This document shows positions 47,835 to 61,463 of a stretch of DNA of 64,000 bases, one piece after another. The stretch is from Candidatus Pantoea gossypiicola (GTDB taxonomy: Bacteria > Pseudomonadota > Gammaproteobacteria > Enterobacterales > Enterobacteriaceae). Within the stretch, counting starts at the first letter, position 1, and each line of letters opens with the position of its first letter. The position numbers were made by a program, and so were the translations under genes. The stretch is taken from contig NZ_VWVM01000012.1 in the NCBI RefSeq assembly GCF_008632075.1, positions 92,292 to 156,291 of the forward strand, written 5' to 3'. Under the pieces are notes generated by a model. That model saw only the letters and a list, made by a program, of their open reading frames with translations, was not told where the DNA came from and searched no databases.

Positions 47835-49468
47835 GTTTTGGAGAGATCCGCCGTTTATATCTGATCATGAAGGTTTTTCTGACCTATGGCCTTGATGAAC
47901 TGATTCCTCAGACACGCCTCACTTTCCTGTTTCGCCTGTGGCGTCGCTCGGTTTTCTGGATACCGAATCTGCATCAGCAGGAACTGATCGGTGCACGTAT
48001 GCGCATGGCGATGGAGCAACTTGGGCCGGTCTGGATCAAGTTTGGCCAGATGCTGTCGACGCGTCGCGATCTTTTCCCGCCGCTGATCGCCGATCAACTG
48101 GCGATCCTGCAGGACCGCGTTGCACCGTTCGATGGCGTCAAAGCCAAAGCGCAGATTGAAGCCTCAATGGGCGCACCGATTGAAACCTGGTTTGATGATT
48201 TTGATATCAAGCCACTGGCGTCGGCATCCATTGCGCAGGTGCACACTGCCACGCTGAAATCGACCGGTAAGAAAGTAGTCATCAAAGTGATTCGCCCCGA
48301 TATTCTGCCGGTGATCCGAGCGGACATGAAGCTTATCTATCGGCTGGCACGCTGGGTTCCGCGTCTGCTGCCGGATGGCCGTCGTCTGCGTCCGGTCGAG
48401 GTAGTGCGCGATTATGAGAAAACCCTGCTTGATGAACTGAATCTGTTACGCGAAGCCGCCAACGCCATTCAGCTGCGCCGGAACTTTGAAGATAGCCGCA
48501 TGCTCTATGTGCCGGAAGTCTATTCAGATTACTGCAGCGAAACCATGATGGTGATGGAGCGTATCTACGGCATTCCGATTTCAGACGTAGCGACACTGGA
48601 GCGTCACGGTGTGAACATGAAGCTGCTGGCGGAACGTGGCGTGCAGGTCTTCTTCACCCAGGTCTTCCGCGACAGCTTCTTCCATGCGGATATGCATCCG
48701 GGCAACATTTTTGTCAGCTACGAGCATCCGGAAGACCCGCAATATATCGGTATCGACTGCGGTATCGTGGGTTCGCTGAACAAAGAAGATAAGCGTTATC
48801 TGGCCGAAAACTTCATCGCCTTCTTTAACCGTGACTACCGTAAGGTCGCGGAGTTGCACGTTGACTCAGGCTGGGTGCCGCCTGATACCAACGTTGAAGA
48901 TTTCGAGTTTGCGATCCGTACGGTCTGTGAGCCAATTTTTGAAAAACCGCTGGCTGAGATCTCCTTCGGGCATGTGCTGCTGAATCTGTTTAACACTGCA
49001 CGTCGCTTTAATATGGAAGTGCAGCCGCAACTGGTATTACTGCAAAAAACCCTGCTCTATGTAGAAGGTATTGGCCGTCAGCTCTATCCGCAGCTCGACC
49101 TGTGGAAGACAGCTAAGCCATTCCTGGAAGAGTGGATTAAGGATCAGGTCGGTTTGCCCGCTATTATTCGTGCGGTCAAAGAGAAAGCGCCATTCTGGGC
49201 TGAAAAGTTACCGGAGTTGCCAGAACTCTTTTACGACAGCATGCGCCAGCACAAACTCTTACGGCACAGCGTTGATAAGTTAGTGGGCGACATGAATGCG
49301 CAACGCGTCCGTCACCATCAGGCGCGATACCTGTTTGGCGTCGGTGCAACGTTGCTGTTAAGTGGAACGGCGGTGCTGCTCACCCGACCGGACTGGGACT
49401 TCTTCCCGGCGGTGCTGATGGCAGCGGGAATCGTCTCCTGGTTAATCGGCTGGCGTAAGACAAACTGA
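47831..49468 (+). CDS. ubiB: Ubiquinone biosynthesis protein UbiB
   Basis: UbiB is an atypical protein-kinase-like ATPase of the ABC1/COQ8 family needed for ubiquinone synthesis. The 545-residue protein has the KxGQ motif in [13 protein letters not shown], the alanine-rich loop [11 protein letters not shown], the catalytic-loop region [14 protein letters not shown] and the metal-binding GIDCGIVG. Two C-terminal transmembrane helices (about residues 495-540) anchor it. It is followed by tatA after 109 bases. Confidence 0.96.
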   Translation: MSFGEIRRLYLIMKVFLTYGLDELIPQTRLTFLFRLWRRSVFWIPNLHQQELIGARMRMAMEQLGPVWIKFGQMLSTRRDLFPPLIADQLAILQDRVAPFDGVKAKAQIEASMGAPIETWFDDFDIKPLASASIAQVHTATLKSTGKKVVIKVIRPDILPVIRADMKLIYRLARWVPRLLPDGRRLRPVEVVRDYEKTLLDELNLLREAANAIQLRRNFEDSRMLYVPEVYSDYCSETMMVMERIYGIPISDVATLERHGVNMKLLAERGVQVFFTQVFRDSFFHADMHPGNIFVSYEHPEDPQYIGIDCGIVGSLNKEDKRYLAENFIAFFNRDYRKVAELHVDSGWVPPDTNVEDFEFAIRTVCEPIFEKPLAEISFGHVLLNLFNTARRFNMEVQPQLVLLQKTLLYVEGIGRQLYPQLDLWKTAKPFLEEWIKDQVGLPAIIRAVKEKAPFWAEKLPELPELFYDSMRQHKLLRHSVDKLVGDMNAQRVRHHQARYLFGVGATLLLSGTAVLLTRPDWDFFPAVLMAAGIVSWLIGWRKTN

Positions 49469-49577
49469 TTGTCACGTCTGTTTAAAAAAAGGTAATGTCG
49501 CTGGCTAAAGCCCGGTTAAAAAGGGCACTCTGTCCTGCATTACCTTATCGTTTTCACAGAATATTAGAGGCTATCTC

Positions 49578-49832
49578 ATGGGCGGTATCAGTATCTGGCA
49601 ATTGTTAATCATTGCCGTGATTGTTGTTCTTCTGTTCGGTACCAACAAATTACGTAATCTGGGTTCAGATTTAGGTTCTTCGATTCGTGGCTTCAAAAAA
49701 GCCATGAGTGACGAGGATGACAAAAAAGATCAACCGAAAGAGCAGGACGCTGACTTCGCGGCTAAAACACTGGCGGACAAACAGCAAACTTCGGCTAACA
49801 AAGAAGACGCCAAGAACGACAAGCAGGTGTAA
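49578..49832 (+). CDS. tatA: Twin-arginine translocase subunit TatA
   Basis: TatA is the pore-forming subunit that polymerises for export of folded proteins. The 84-residue protein has one N-terminal helix ([16 protein letters not shown]), the FG hinge, an amphipathic helix ([22 protein letters not shown]) and a charged tail. It has its own ribosome site and an A/T-rich upstream region that may hold a promoter. It starts the tatABC operon. Confidence 0.97.
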   Translation: MGGISIWQLLIIAVIVVLLFGTNKLRNLGSDLGSSIRGFKKAMSDEDDKKDQPKEQDADFAAKTLADKQQTSANKEDAKNDKQV

Positions 49833-49835
49833 ACC

Positions 49836-50513
49836 GTGTTCGATATTGGTTTTAGTGAACTGGTATTGGTGTTCGTTATCGGGCTGATTGTTCTCGGCCC
49901 GCAACGTTTACCGGTCGCGGTGAAAACCGTGGTCGGCTGGATCAGGGCGATTCGCTCGCTGGCAGCCAATGTACAACATGAACTGGCGCAGGAGCTCAAG
50001 CTGCAGGAGTTGCAGGAGAGCCTGAAAAAGGTGGAAGAAGCGGGCCGTGGCACGCTCTCCCCTGAGCTGAAAGAGTCGATGGAAGAGCTGCGTAAAACGG
50101 CGGATTCAATGAAGCGCTCGGTCAGCCAGAGCATCGACATTGAAAAAGAGGAAGACGAGGCGAACACCATCCACTCGGCTCAGCACAGGCCTGTGCCTCA
50201 TGCGGCTTCTGATGCAGTGCAGGCATCTGAGCCTGCTGTCGCTGAGCCTTCGGTGACGCCAGCTTCAGCAGCGCATCAGGCCAGTGCCGCGGCACAGAGT
50301 CCGTCTTCAGCATCAGGCTCTGCGGTGCAACCTTCCGCGGCACCTGCTGCAGTCGCCACGTCTCCGGCACAGGCTCCGTCAGCAGTTTCATCAGCTCCGG
50401 CTGTGCAATCCTCTGCCGCGCCTGCTACTGCGGCGAGTGCACCGGCACAGGCTCCCGCAGGTGATGCCGCGCGTCATTCCGCACCCTCCTCTTCTGCAAG
50501 TGATGAACGATAA
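49836..50513 (+). CDS. tatB: Twin-arginine translocase subunit TatB with extended Ala/Pro/Ser tail
   Basis: TatB forms the substrate receptor with TatC. The GTG start at 49836 gives 225 residues, about 50 more than E. coli TatB. The N-terminal helix ([27 protein letters not shown]) with its conserved E8, and the amphipathic helices to about residue 105, are normal. The rest is low-complexity sequence of alanine, proline, serine and glutamine with loose repeats of SAPA/QAPA, probably disordered. It starts three bases after tatA and ends on the tatC start. Confidence 0.95.
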   Translation: MFDIGFSELVLVFVIGLIVLGPQRLPVAVKTVVGWIRAIRSLAANVQHELAQELKLQELQESLKKVEEAGRGTLSPELKESMEELRKTADSMKRSVSQSIDIEKEEDEANTIHSAQHRPVPHAASDAVQASEPAVAEPSVTPASAAHQASAAAQSPSSASGSAVQPSAAPAAVATSPAQAPSAVSSAPAVQSSAAPATAASAPAQAPAGDAARHSAPSSSASDER

Positions 50514-51271
50514 TGGCCGTTGAAGATACCCAACCGCTCATCAGCCATCTGATTGAGCTGCGTAAGCGCCTGCTGAACTGCATCATTGCCGTACTGGTCA
50601 TTTTCCTGGTACTGGTCTATTTCGCCAACGACATCTATCAGCTGGTCGCCGCACCGCTGATCAGTCAGATGCCGGTCGGATCCAGTATGATCGCGACCGA
50701 TGTGGCCTCACCGTTTTTCACCCCGATTAAGCTGACCATTATTGTGTCGGTGTTTCTTGCGGTGCCGGTGATCCTCTATCAGGTCTGGGCCTTTGTCGCC
50801 CCGGCGCTCTACCGGCATGAGCGCAGGCTGGTAATGCCGCTGCTCTTTTCCAGCACCTTCCTGTTCTACTTCGGTGTGGCCTTTGCCTACTTCGTGGTCT
50901 TCCCCCTGGCATTTGGTTTTTTCACCAAGACCGCACCAATTGGTGTCACCGTCGCAACGGATATCTCTAAGTACCTCGATTTTGTCATGACGCTATTTAT
51001 GGCATTTGGCGTGGCGTTTGAAGTGCCGGTAGCGATTGTGTTGCTGTGCTGGACCGGGATCACCAGTCCGGAAGAGTTGAAGAAGAAGCGCCCCTATATT
51101 CTGGTGGGGGCTTTCGTGGTCGGGATGTTGCTCACACCGCCGGATGTTTTTTCACAAACTTTGCTCGCTATTCCGATGTACTGCCTGTTTGAAGTCGGCG
51201 TATTCTTTTCCCGGTACTACGTGGGTAAAGGCCGACGCTTACAGGATGAGGAAGAGAACACCGACGCCTGA
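50513..51271 (+). CDS. tatC: Twin-arginine translocase subunit TatC
   Basis: TatC is the six-helix core that recognises twin-arginine signal peptides. The 252-residue protein opens [20 protein letters not shown], with the conserved HLIELRKRL cytoplasmic motif. The periplasmic segment [23 protein letters not shown] and the conserved glutamate region [15 protein letters not shown] are present. The ATG overlaps the tatB stop. A terminator follows 42 bases on, so tatD is not clearly in the same transcript. Confidence 0.97.
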   Translation: MAVEDTQPLISHLIELRKRLLNCIIAVLVIFLVLVYFANDIYQLVAAPLISQMPVGSSMIATDVASPFFTPIKLTIIVSVFLAVPVILYQVWAFVAPALYRHERRLVMPLLFSSTFLFYFGVAFAYFVVFPLAFGFFTKTAPIGVTVATDISKYLDFVMTLFMAFGVAFEVPVAIVLLCWTGITSPEELKKKRPYILVGAFVVGMLLTPPDVFSQTLLAIPMYCLFEVGVFFSRYYVGKGRRLQDEEENTDA

Positions 51272-51312
51272 CGCTGACAGCCTTACCCGCACTGGCGGGA
51301 AGCGTTCACTCC

Positions 51313-51341
51313 AAACCGCCCTGATGGGCGGTTTTTGTTTA
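51313..51341 (+). terminator. Terminator after tatC
   Basis: AAACCGCCC / GGGCGGTTT with loop TGAT (51313-51334) is followed by a T-rich tail. It separates tatABC from tatD. Confidence 0.9.
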
Positions 51342-51359
51342 TAACCAGTGGGAAATATT

Positions 51360-52142
51360 ATGTTTGATATCGGTGTAAACCTGACCAGCACGCAATTCGC
51401 CTCCGACCGGCAAAAGGTGGTTAAACGCGCGCGTGATGCGGGCGTCACCGGCATGCTTATTACCGGCACCAACGCGCTGGAGAGCCAGCAGGCTCAGCGA
51501 CTGGCTGAAGCTCAACCCGGCTTCTGCTGGTCTACTGCGGGCGTTCACCCTCATCATGCCAGCGAATGGTCGCTGGAGATCGCCAGCACCCTGCGCCGGT
51601 TGGCGGAAAAACCGGAAGTGGTCGCTATCGGTGAGTGCGGGCTCGATTTCAACCGCAACCTGTCGGCGCATGAGCAGCAGGAGTATGCGTTTGACGCACA
51701 GCTTGCGCTGGCGGCCGAACTCAACATGCCGGTGTTCCTGCACTGCCGTGAAGCCCATGCCCGTTTCGCTGCGGTGCTTGAACCCTGGCTGCCAAAACTG
51801 CCGGGTGCGGTGATCCACTGCTTTACCGGCACGCGCGACGAACTGGAAGCCTGTCTGGCGATGGGGTTATCCGTGGGCATTACGGGCTGGGTCTGCGATG
51901 AGCGTCGGGGTCTGGAACTGCGCGAGCTGCTGCCGCTGATTCCGGCCGAACGCCTGCTGCTGGAAACCGATGCTCCCTACCTGTTGCCGCGCGACATGCG
52001 TCCGCGTCCGCCTTCGCGCCGCAACGAACCCTGCTTTTTACCGCATATTGTTAATCAGGTGGCGACATGGCGGGACGAGGGTGCTGAGGAACTGGCGACC
52101 CGCATCGATCAGAATGCACGGACGTTGTTCAGACTGGCTTAA
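51360..52142 (+). CDS. tatD: TatD-family metal-dependent DNase
   Basis: TatD is a 3'-5' exonuclease of the amidohydrolase-like TIM-barrel family, active in DNA repair. Despite its name it is not required for Tat export. The ATG at 51360 gives 260 residues (E. coli length). Metal ligands lie in [33 protein letters not shown] and [12 protein letters not shown]. The terminator upstream and the four-base tail-to-tail overlap with rfaH mark it as an independent unit. Confidence 0.95.
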   Translation: MFDIGVNLTSTQFASDRQKVVKRARDAGVTGMLITGTNALESQQAQRLAEAQPGFCWSTAGVHPHHASEWSLEIASTLRRLAEKPEVVAIGECGLDFNRNLSAHEQQEYAFDAQLALAAELNMPVFLHCREAHARFAAVLEPWLPKLPGAVIHCFTGTRDELEACLAMGLSVGITGWVCDERRGLELRELLPLIPAERLLLETDAPYLLPRDMRPRPPSRRNEPCFLPHIVNQVATWRDEGAEELATRIDQNARTLFRLA

Positions 52143-52627
52143 AGCTTACGGAACTGCTTATTATCCACGCTGCGCATTACCTGCTTGTTCAACAGATTCA
52201 GCAACAGAATCGAGCGCGTCTCACCATCCGGTTCGGCAAAGATGGCGCGCAGCCCTTCAAACGTCCCTTCGGTGATGACAACTTCATCGCCGCTTTGAGG
52301 GGTTTCAGGATCCAGCAGGATTTGCGGAACGTCAGTTTCCAGCGCTTCGATCACCGCAGACGGCACGGTTGCGGGCGTGGTGCCGAAGCGTACAAAGTGA
52401 CTGACACCGCGTGTGCTGCTAATCGTCGTGGTGTGAATCGCTTCCGGATCGAATTCGATAAACAGATAATTTGGAAACAGTGGCTCACTCACCGTGGTGC
52501 GTTTACCGCGCACGATCTTTTCCAGAGCGATCATTGGACTGAGGCAATGCACTTCCTGCCGCTCCAGATGCTCCTTCGCGCGCAATAGCTGTCCACGTTT
52601 GCAATAGAGTAAGTACCAGGCTTCCAT
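52139..52627 (-). CDS. rfaH: Transcription antitermination factor RfaH
   Basis: RfaH is a NusG paralogue recruited at ops sites in LPS, capsule and similar operons. It prevents termination and couples ribosomes. The ATG at 52627 gives 162 residues, as in E. coli. An NGN domain ([38 protein letters not shown]) precedes a KOW-region C-terminal domain ([17 protein letters not shown]). Its stop overlaps the end of tatD by four bases. Confidence 0.97.
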   Translation of the reverse strand: MEAWYLLYCKRGQLLRAKEHLERQEVHCLSPMIALEKIVRGKRTTVSEPLFPNYLFIEFDPEAIHTTTISSTRGVSHFVRFGTTPATVPSAVIEALETDVPQILLDPETPQSGDEVVITEGTFEGLRAIFAEPDGETRSILLLNLLNKQVMRSVDNKQFRKL

Positions 52628-52833
52628 AACGGCTCCCATTGAATGGACGCTAAGAATAGCAAACCTGCTGCCAGAGTTATAGCGCAGGGGCAGGGTAAAG
52701 CGCCCCGCAGCGAAAATAAACTGAGACTTTTCCTAACATGCCGGATGGCGGTAAAAGCATAGATGGGTAATTGACGTCGGCTATTGCTCTGTATCAGACT
52801 CGATGACCATCACATCTGCACAAGGATCCTCTG

Positions 52834-53559
52834 ATGGAACTCTTTCTGTTGAGCAATGGCAGGCTGGCGGATGATGCGCCGCTGCTGGGCTATGCGCAGC
52901 CACAGCTGCACGCCATGATCGCCCGACGCGCTATCCGGTCGGCGGTACTGATCCCCTACGCAATTATTCGTGGCGACCAGCAGCAACGTGCTGCCGAGCT
53001 CAGTGCTTCTCTCGGAATTCAGGTGGCGCGCGTTCAGGCATTCGCTTCGCCAGCTGACGCGATTGTCCGGGCAGAGCTGATTTTAGTCAGCGGTGGCAAC
53101 ACCTGGTTTCTGAATCAGATGCTGCATGAACAGGGCCTGATCGGGGCGATTCAGCGTGCGGTGCGGGAGCGGCAGATACCCTATGTCGGCTGGAGCGCAG
53201 GCTGCAATGTGGCAACGCCCTCAATCCGTACCACTAACGATATGCCGGTGCGCAGCAGCGTGGTATTACCTGCGCTGGATCTCTTTCCGGTGCAGATTAA
53301 TCCCCACTATCTGGATGCCAGTGTCAGCGGCCATATGGGCGAAACCCGCGATGAACGCCTGGCGGAGTTCTGTGCAGTTAACCCGACGGAGTCGGTCATT
53401 GCACTGCGTGAAGGCAGTTTTCTGCACCTGCATGACAACCAGCTGCGTTATCACAGCGTGCGTAACGAAGATTTTAAACTGTTTCGCCACGGCGAGCCGA
53501 TTCAGGGTCATCACGATGCCCGTGCGTTACAACCGCTGGTTCCCTTTCAGTGCATTTAA
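52834..53559 (+). CDS. pepE: Peptidase E (alpha-aspartyl dipeptidase)
   Basis: This S51-family serine peptidase releases N-terminal aspartate from dipeptides. The 241-residue protein has the nucleophile S121 in VGWSAGCNVATPSIRTTNDM. The downstream LDLFPVQINPHYLD supplies histidine and acidic residues. VSGGNTWFLNQML is also typical. It is longer by 12 residues than E. coli PepE, mostly at the C-terminus. It lies between rfaH and ubiD, where E. coli has no gene. Confidence 0.9.
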   Translation: MELFLLSNGRLADDAPLLGYAQPQLHAMIARRAIRSAVLIPYAIIRGDQQQRAAELSASLGIQVARVQAFASPADAIVRAELILVSGGNTWFLNQMLHEQGLIGAIQRAVRERQIPYVGWSAGCNVATPSIRTTNDMPVRSSVVLPALDLFPVQINPHYLDASVSGHMGETRDERLAEFCAVNPTESVIALREGSFLHLHDNQLRYHSVRNEDFKLFRHGEPIQGHHDARALQPLVPFQCI

Positions 53560-53639
53560 GGTGGCCGTATAAACCTCAGCAACTCCGCGTAATCAGACCT
53601 ATAATGGCCGACTCACTCTGGCCGGAAAGCTAAAGCCGC

Positions 53640-55124
53640 ATGAAATATCACGATTTAAGAGACTTTCTCGCGCTGCTCGAACAGCGCGGTGAGCTAAAGC
53701 GCATTACCCAGTCGATCGATCCTGAACTGGAAATGACCGAAATTGCCGACCGCACTCTGCGTGCCGGTGGCCCCGCTCTGCTGTTTGAAAACCCAAAAGG
53801 GTACGACATGCCGGTGCTGTGCAACCTGTTCGGCACGCCAAAGCGCGTGGCCATGGGCATGGGCCAGGAAGAAGTCAGCGCACTGCGTGAAGTGGGTAAA
53901 CTGCTGGCCTTCCTGAAAGAGCCGGAGCCGCCAAAAGGCTTCCGCGATCTGTTCGATAAGATGCCGCAGTTTAAGCAGGTCCTGAACATGCCGACCAAAC
54001 GCCTGCGCAATGCACCCTGTCAGGAAGAGGTGTTCAGCGGCGATGAAGTCGATCTGACGCGTATTCCGGTCATGAAGTGCTGGCCTGGCGATGCTGCACC
54101 GCTGATTACCTGGGGACTGACCGTCACGCGCGGCCCGCATAAAGAGCGGCAGAATCTCGGTATCTACCGGCAGCAGGTGATCGGCAAAAACCGTCTGATT
54201 ATGCGCTGGCTGTCGCACCGTGGCGGCGCGCTTGATTATCTGGAGTGGACGAAAGCGCATCCGGGTGAGCGTTTTCCGGTCTCGGTGGCATTGGGTGCCG
54301 ATCCCGCCACCATTCTCGGTGCCGTCACGCCGGTGCCTGACACGCTGTCAGAATATGCGTTTGCCGGGTTGCTGCGCGGCAATAAAACCGAAGTGGTGAA
54401 GTGCCTGTCGAACGATCTGGAAGTGCCAGCCAGTGCTGAAATCGTGCTGGAAGGGTATATCGAAGCGGGCGATATGGCGCCAGAAGGACCTTACGGCGAT
54501 CACACCGGCTACTACAATGAAGTAGATAGCTTCCCGGTGTTTACCGTGACACATATTACGCAGCGCCATAAGCCTATCTATCACTCTACCTACACCGGCC
54601 GGCCGCCGGATGAGCCTGCGGTGTTGGGTGTGGCGCTGAATGAAGTGCTGGTGCCAATTCTGGTGAAGCAGTTTCCGGAGATTGTGGACTTCTATCTGCC
54701 ACCGGAAGGGTGCTCATACCGGCTGGCGGTCGTAACGATTAAAAAGCAGTACGCCGGGCATGCCAAACGTGTCATGTTTGGCGTCTGGTCGTTTTTACGG
54801 CAGTTCATGTACACCAAATTTGTTATTGTGTGTGACGATGATGTTAATGCGCGTGACTGGAACGACGTGATCTGGGCCATAACCACGCGTATGGATCCGG
54901 CCCGCGATACGGTATTAGTGGAAAATACCCCGATCGATTATCTCGATTTCGCCTCGCCCGTTTCCGGGCTGGGGTCAAAGATGGGGATGGATGCAACTAA
55001 TAAGTGGCCAGGTGAAACGCAGCGCGAATGGGGCACACCCATCGTTAAAGATCCGGCGGTCACCGCGCGCATTGATGCTATCTGGGATGAGCTAGGTATT
55101 TTTGATCAGCCGCCACAGCGTTGA
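53640..55124 (+). CDS. ubiD: 4-hydroxy-3-polyprenylbenzoate decarboxylase
   Basis: UbiD decarboxylates the prenylated ring in ubiquinone synthesis, with the prenyl-FMN cofactor made by UbiX. The 494-residue protein begins [20 protein letters not shown]. It contains the cofactor and metal region [19 protein letters not shown], the glutamates of [18 protein letters not shown] and [16 protein letters not shown] at 53600-53605 suggests its own promoter. The fre start follows 41 bases after the stop. Confidence 0.97.
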   Translation: MKYHDLRDFLALLEQRGELKRITQSIDPELEMTEIADRTLRAGGPALLFENPKGYDMPVLCNLFGTPKRVAMGMGQEEVSALREVGKLLAFLKEPEPPKGFRDLFDKMPQFKQVLNMPTKRLRNAPCQEEVFSGDEVDLTRIPVMKCWPGDAAPLITWGLTVTRGPHKERQNLGIYRQQVIGKNRLIMRWLSHRGGALDYLEWTKAHPGERFPVSVALGADPATILGAVTPVPDTLSEYAFAGLLRGNKTEVVKCLSNDLEVPASAEIVLEGYIEAGDMAPEGPYGDHTGYYNEVDSFPVFTVTHITQRHKPIYHSTYTGRPPDEPAVLGVALNEVLVPILVKQFPEIVDFYLPPEGCSYRLAVVTIKKQYAGHAKRVMFGVWSFLRQFMYTKFVIVCDDDVNARDWNDVIWAITTRMDPARDTVLVENTPIDYLDFASPVSGLGSKMGMDATNKWPGETQREWGTPIVKDPAVTARIDAIWDELGIFDQPPQR

Positions 55125-55165
55125 TGGCGAGCACAACCATAAAGACGACCCGACAGAGGGAACGC

Positions 55166-55867
55166 ATGACAACGTTAAGCTGTAAAGTAACTTCGGTTGA
55201 GGCGATTACCGACACGGTCTATCGCGTTCGCCTGATCCCTGAAGCGGAATTCAGTTTTCGCGCAGGACAGTATCTGATGGTAGTGATGGATGAGCGCGAC
55301 AAGCGTCCGTTCTCACTGGCCTCAACGCCGATGGAAAAAGACATCATCGAGCTGCATATCGGCGCGTCCGATCTGAACCTCTATGCCATGGCCGTTATGG
55401 ATCGCATCCGTAACGATCGCCAGATCACGGTTGATATGCCGCACGGCGATGCCTGGCTGCGCGAAGAGAGCACTAAACCGCTGATCCTGATTGCAGGCGG
55501 TACCGGTTTCTCCTATGCCCGTTCAATTCTGCTCACCGCGCTGGCGGAACAGCCAGAGCGCGACATCGCCATTTACTGGGGCGGACGTGAGCTTAAGCAT
55601 CTCTACGATATGGATGAGCTGGATGCGCTGGCCGTGAAGCACCCGAACCTGAAGGTGATCCCGGTCGTCGAGCAGCCTGAAGCAGGCTGGCAGGGCCGTT
55701 CTGGTACGGTACTGACCGCAGTGATGCAGGACTTCAGCACGCTGAGTGAGCATGAGATCTACATCGCCGGACGTTTTGAGATGGCGAAGATTGCCCGCGA
55801 TCGTTTCTGTGCCGAGCGTGGCGCAGTGGAATCACAGATGTATGGCGATGCGTTTGCCTTTATCTGA
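55166..55867 (+). CDS. fre: NAD(P)H-flavin reductase
   Basis: Fre reduces free riboflavin and FMN, and can drive ferric reduction and activation of ribonucleotide reductase. The ATG at 55166 gives 233 residues starting [20 protein letters not shown], as in E. coli. The flavin-binding motif RPFSLAS and NAD-binding [11 protein letters not shown] are present. It ends DAFAFI. The open frame upstream to 55121 includes the ubiD stop and has no good start. Confidence 0.96.
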   Translation: MTTLSCKVTSVEAITDTVYRVRLIPEAEFSFRAGQYLMVVMDERDKRPFSLASTPMEKDIIELHIGASDLNLYAMAVMDRIRNDRQITVDMPHGDAWLREESTKPLILIAGGTGFSYARSILLTALAEQPERDIAIYWGGRELKHLYDMDELDALAVKHPNLKVIPVVEQPEAGWQGRSGTVLTAVMQDFSTLSEHEIYIAGRFEMAKIARDRFCAERGAVESQMYGDAFAFI

Positions 55868-55885
55868 TTCCCGGTAGCAGAAAGA

Positions 55886-55912
55886 AAAAACCCGCCGGTT
55901 AACGGCGGGTAA
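55886..55912 (-). terminator. Terminator of fadBA (bidirectional with fre)
   Basis: ACCCGCCG / CGGCGGGT (55890-55897 and 55903-55910) forms a perfect 8-bp stem. On the minus strand it is followed by six T. It lies between the convergent fre and fadA. Confidence 0.85.
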
Positions 55913-55937
55913 ATCTGACAAAGTAAAACTCAACGTA

Positions 55938-59295
<3,358 letters not shown>

Positions 59296-59322
59296 GTGCG
59301 TCTCCTGAAACCGCGAAAGGTG

Positions 59323-59339
59323 ATCTGGTCATACCAGAT
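59323..59339. promoter_or_regulatory. FadR operator of fadBA
   Basis: The perfect palindrome ATCTGGT-CAT-ACCAGAT closely matches the FadR site of E. coli fadBA. It lies 28 bases upstream of the fadB start. Confidence 0.85.
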
Positions 59340-59482
59340 GATCGTGAGTGTGGGAGCGATGTTAATTATTTGCAAACGGCTCTGTGCTTATTTGCTAACA
59401 AGATCACAGCTGCGCCGGCTTCGGCATCTGGACAAGGGGTATGCTAAACTTGCGGCCATTTCGCGACACTGGAGAGACGTCA

Positions 59483-60814
59483 ATGGATTCACTGAAGACC
59501 TTGTATCACGCGCATATCGCCACGTTGCAACAACGGGCGCAGCAGGTGCTGGCACGCAACAAACTGGATGCGATGTTGATCCATTCCGGTGAGTTGTTGA
59601 CGGTGTTTCTGGATGATCACACCTATCCGTTCAAGGTGAATCCACAGTTCAAGGCCTGGGTGCCGGTAACCCAGGTACCTAACTGCTGGCTGTGGATTGA
59701 CGGGGTGAACAAACCGAAACTGTGGTTCTACTCTCCGGTGGATTACTGGCATAACGTCGAACCGCTGCCGGACAGCTTCTGGACCGCGGATGTTGAGGTC
59801 ATCGGCCTGAAAAATGCCGACGAGATTGCGCAACTGCTACCTGCACAGCGCGATAACGTCGCCTATATCGGCCCGGTCAACGCGCGTGCGGCTCAGCTCG
59901 GTATCGCCTCCGGCAATATCAATCCGAAAGCGGTGATCGACTTCCTGCATTTCCATCGCAGCATCAAAACAGATTATGAACTCGCCTGCCTGCGCCAGGC
60001 GCAGAAGCTGGCGGTTGCGGGTCATCGCGCGGCCAAAGAGGCGTTCTCGGCGGGCCTGAGCGAGTTCGATATCAATCAGGCTTACCTGACCGCGACCGGC
60101 CATCGTGATACTGATGTGCCTTACGGCAATATCATCGCGCTGAACGAACACGCTGCGGTGCTGCACTATACCCGGCTGGATCATCAGCCACCGGCGAAAC
60201 GCCACAGCTTTTTGATTGATGCCGGTGCTGAGTATCTTGGCTATGCCGCCGATTTGACCCGCAGCTATGCGGCGCAGAGCAGTTCGCTCTATGCCAGAAT
60301 GGTTGAGGCGATGAACGCGGAAGAGCTGGCGCTGATTGCTACGCTGAAAGCGGGGGTGCGCTACACCGATTATCATCTTCAGATGCACCAGCGTATTGCG
60401 AAGATGTTGCTGAAGTTTGAGCTGGTGCAGGGGATCAGCGAAGAAGCGCTGGTGGCTGAAGATCTGACGGGTCCGTTTATGCCCCATGGTCTGGGGCATC
60501 CGCTGGGTCTGCAGGTGCATGACGTGGCTGGCTTTATGCAGGATGATCAGGGCACGCATCTGGCCGCGCCTGCGCAATATCCTTATCTTCGCTGCACCCG
60601 TGTACTGCAACCGGGCATGGTCTTAACCATCGAGCCGGGCTTCTATATTATTGACTCGTTACTGGCACCGCTGCGCGCAGGCCGTTTCAGTCAGCACTTT
60701 AACTGGCAGGCCATCGATGCGCTCAGGCCTTACGGCGGGATTCGCATCGAGGATAACGTGGTGATCCATGCGCATCGCGTTGAAAATATGACCCGCGATC
60801 TGCACCTGGCCTGA
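59483..60814 (+). CDS. pepQ: Xaa-Pro dipeptidase
   Basis: PepQ is a metal-dependent prolidase of the M24 (pita-bread) family that also degrades organophosphate triesters. The ATG at 59483 with GGAGAG upstream gives 443 residues as in E. coli. Metal ligands lie in [45 protein letters not shown] and [10 protein letters not shown]. It is divergent from fadB and overlaps yigZ at the stop. Confidence 0.96.
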   Translation: MDSLKTLYHAHIATLQQRAQQVLARNKLDAMLIHSGELLTVFLDDHTYPFKVNPQFKAWVPVTQVPNCWLWIDGVNKPKLWFYSPVDYWHNVEPLPDSFWTADVEVIGLKNADEIAQLLPAQRDNVAYIGPVNARAAQLGIASGNINPKAVIDFLHFHRSIKTDYELACLRQAQKLAVAGHRAAKEAFSAGLSEFDINQAYLTATGHRDTDVPYGNIIALNEHAAVLHYTRLDHQPPAKRHSFLIDAGAEYLGYAADLTRSYAAQSSSLYARMVEAMNAEELALIATLKAGVRYTDYHLQMHQRIAKMLLKFELVQGISEEALVAEDLTGPFMPHGLGHPLGLQVHDVAGFMQDDQGTHLAAPAQYPYLRCTRVLQPGMVLTIEPGFYIIDSLLAPLRAGRFSQHFNWQAIDALRPYGGIRIEDNVVIHAHRVENMTRDLHLA

Positions 60815-61431
60815 TGGAGGCCTTTGATATTCCCGCTGTGCCCGTGAGCAGCAGTGAGGAGACGATCAAAAAGAGTCGCTTCATTACGCTGCTGGCGCAC
60901 ACTGAGGGGGCAGAGGCGGCGCGCGCCTTTGTCCAGCAGGTCAAAAGCGAGCATCCCGCTGCCCGACATCACTGCTGGGCGTGGGTCGCGGGCGCGCCGA
61001 ATGATTCACAACAGCTCGGCTTCTCTGATGATGGTGAACCTTCGGGTACGGCAGGGAAACCGATGCTGGCGCAGCTGATGGGTGCGGATATTGGCGAGAT
61101 TACCGCTGTAGTGGTGCGTTATTACGGCGGCATCATGCTGGGAACCGGCGGCTTAGTGAAAGCCTATGGCGGTGGCGTTCAGCAGGGGCTTAAGCTGCTG
61201 CCACGGCAGCGCAAAGTGCCGATGAAGCTGTTCACCTTGCAATGTGACTATCCACAGCTCAGTGATATTGAGCGGCTGGTTCAGCGTTTCGACGGTAAGG
61301 TGACCGACAGTCAGTTTCAGGATCGCATTGCATTGACGCTGGCTGTCCCTTACGGACAGATCGACGGATTCAAAAAAAATCTGTCAGACTTTAGTCGGGG
61401 CGCGTTATCGCTGATCCCGCTCACACCCTGA
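60814..61431 (+). CDS. yigZ: IMPACT-family protein YigZ
   Basis: This 205-residue UPF0029/IMPACT protein has an N-terminal domain with the signature SDDGEPSGTAGKPMLAQLMGADI and VVVRYYGGIMLGTGGLVKAYG. A C-terminal EF-G domain-V-like fold follows. Related proteins touch translation control, but the bacterial role is not settled. The start overlaps the pepQ stop, so the pair is probably coupled. Confidence 0.94.
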   Translation: MEAFDIPAVPVSSSEETIKKSRFITLLAHTEGAEAARAFVQQVKSEHPAARHHCWAWVAGAPNDSQQLGFSDDGEPSGTAGKPMLAQLMGADIGEITAVVVRYYGGIMLGTGGLVKAYGGGVQQGLKLLPRQRKVPMKLFTLQCDYPQLSDIERLVQRFDGKVTDSQFQDRIALTLAVPYGQIDGFKKNLSDFSRGALSLIPLTP

Positions 61432-61463
61432 TGTTCATCTCTATTATTTAAAGGAACGGCTGA

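Noticed and set aside
50200..50500. Repetitive DNA in tatB as a CRISPR or satellite array
   Set aside because: The repeats are short, irregular and in frame, encoding an Ala/Pro/Ser tail.
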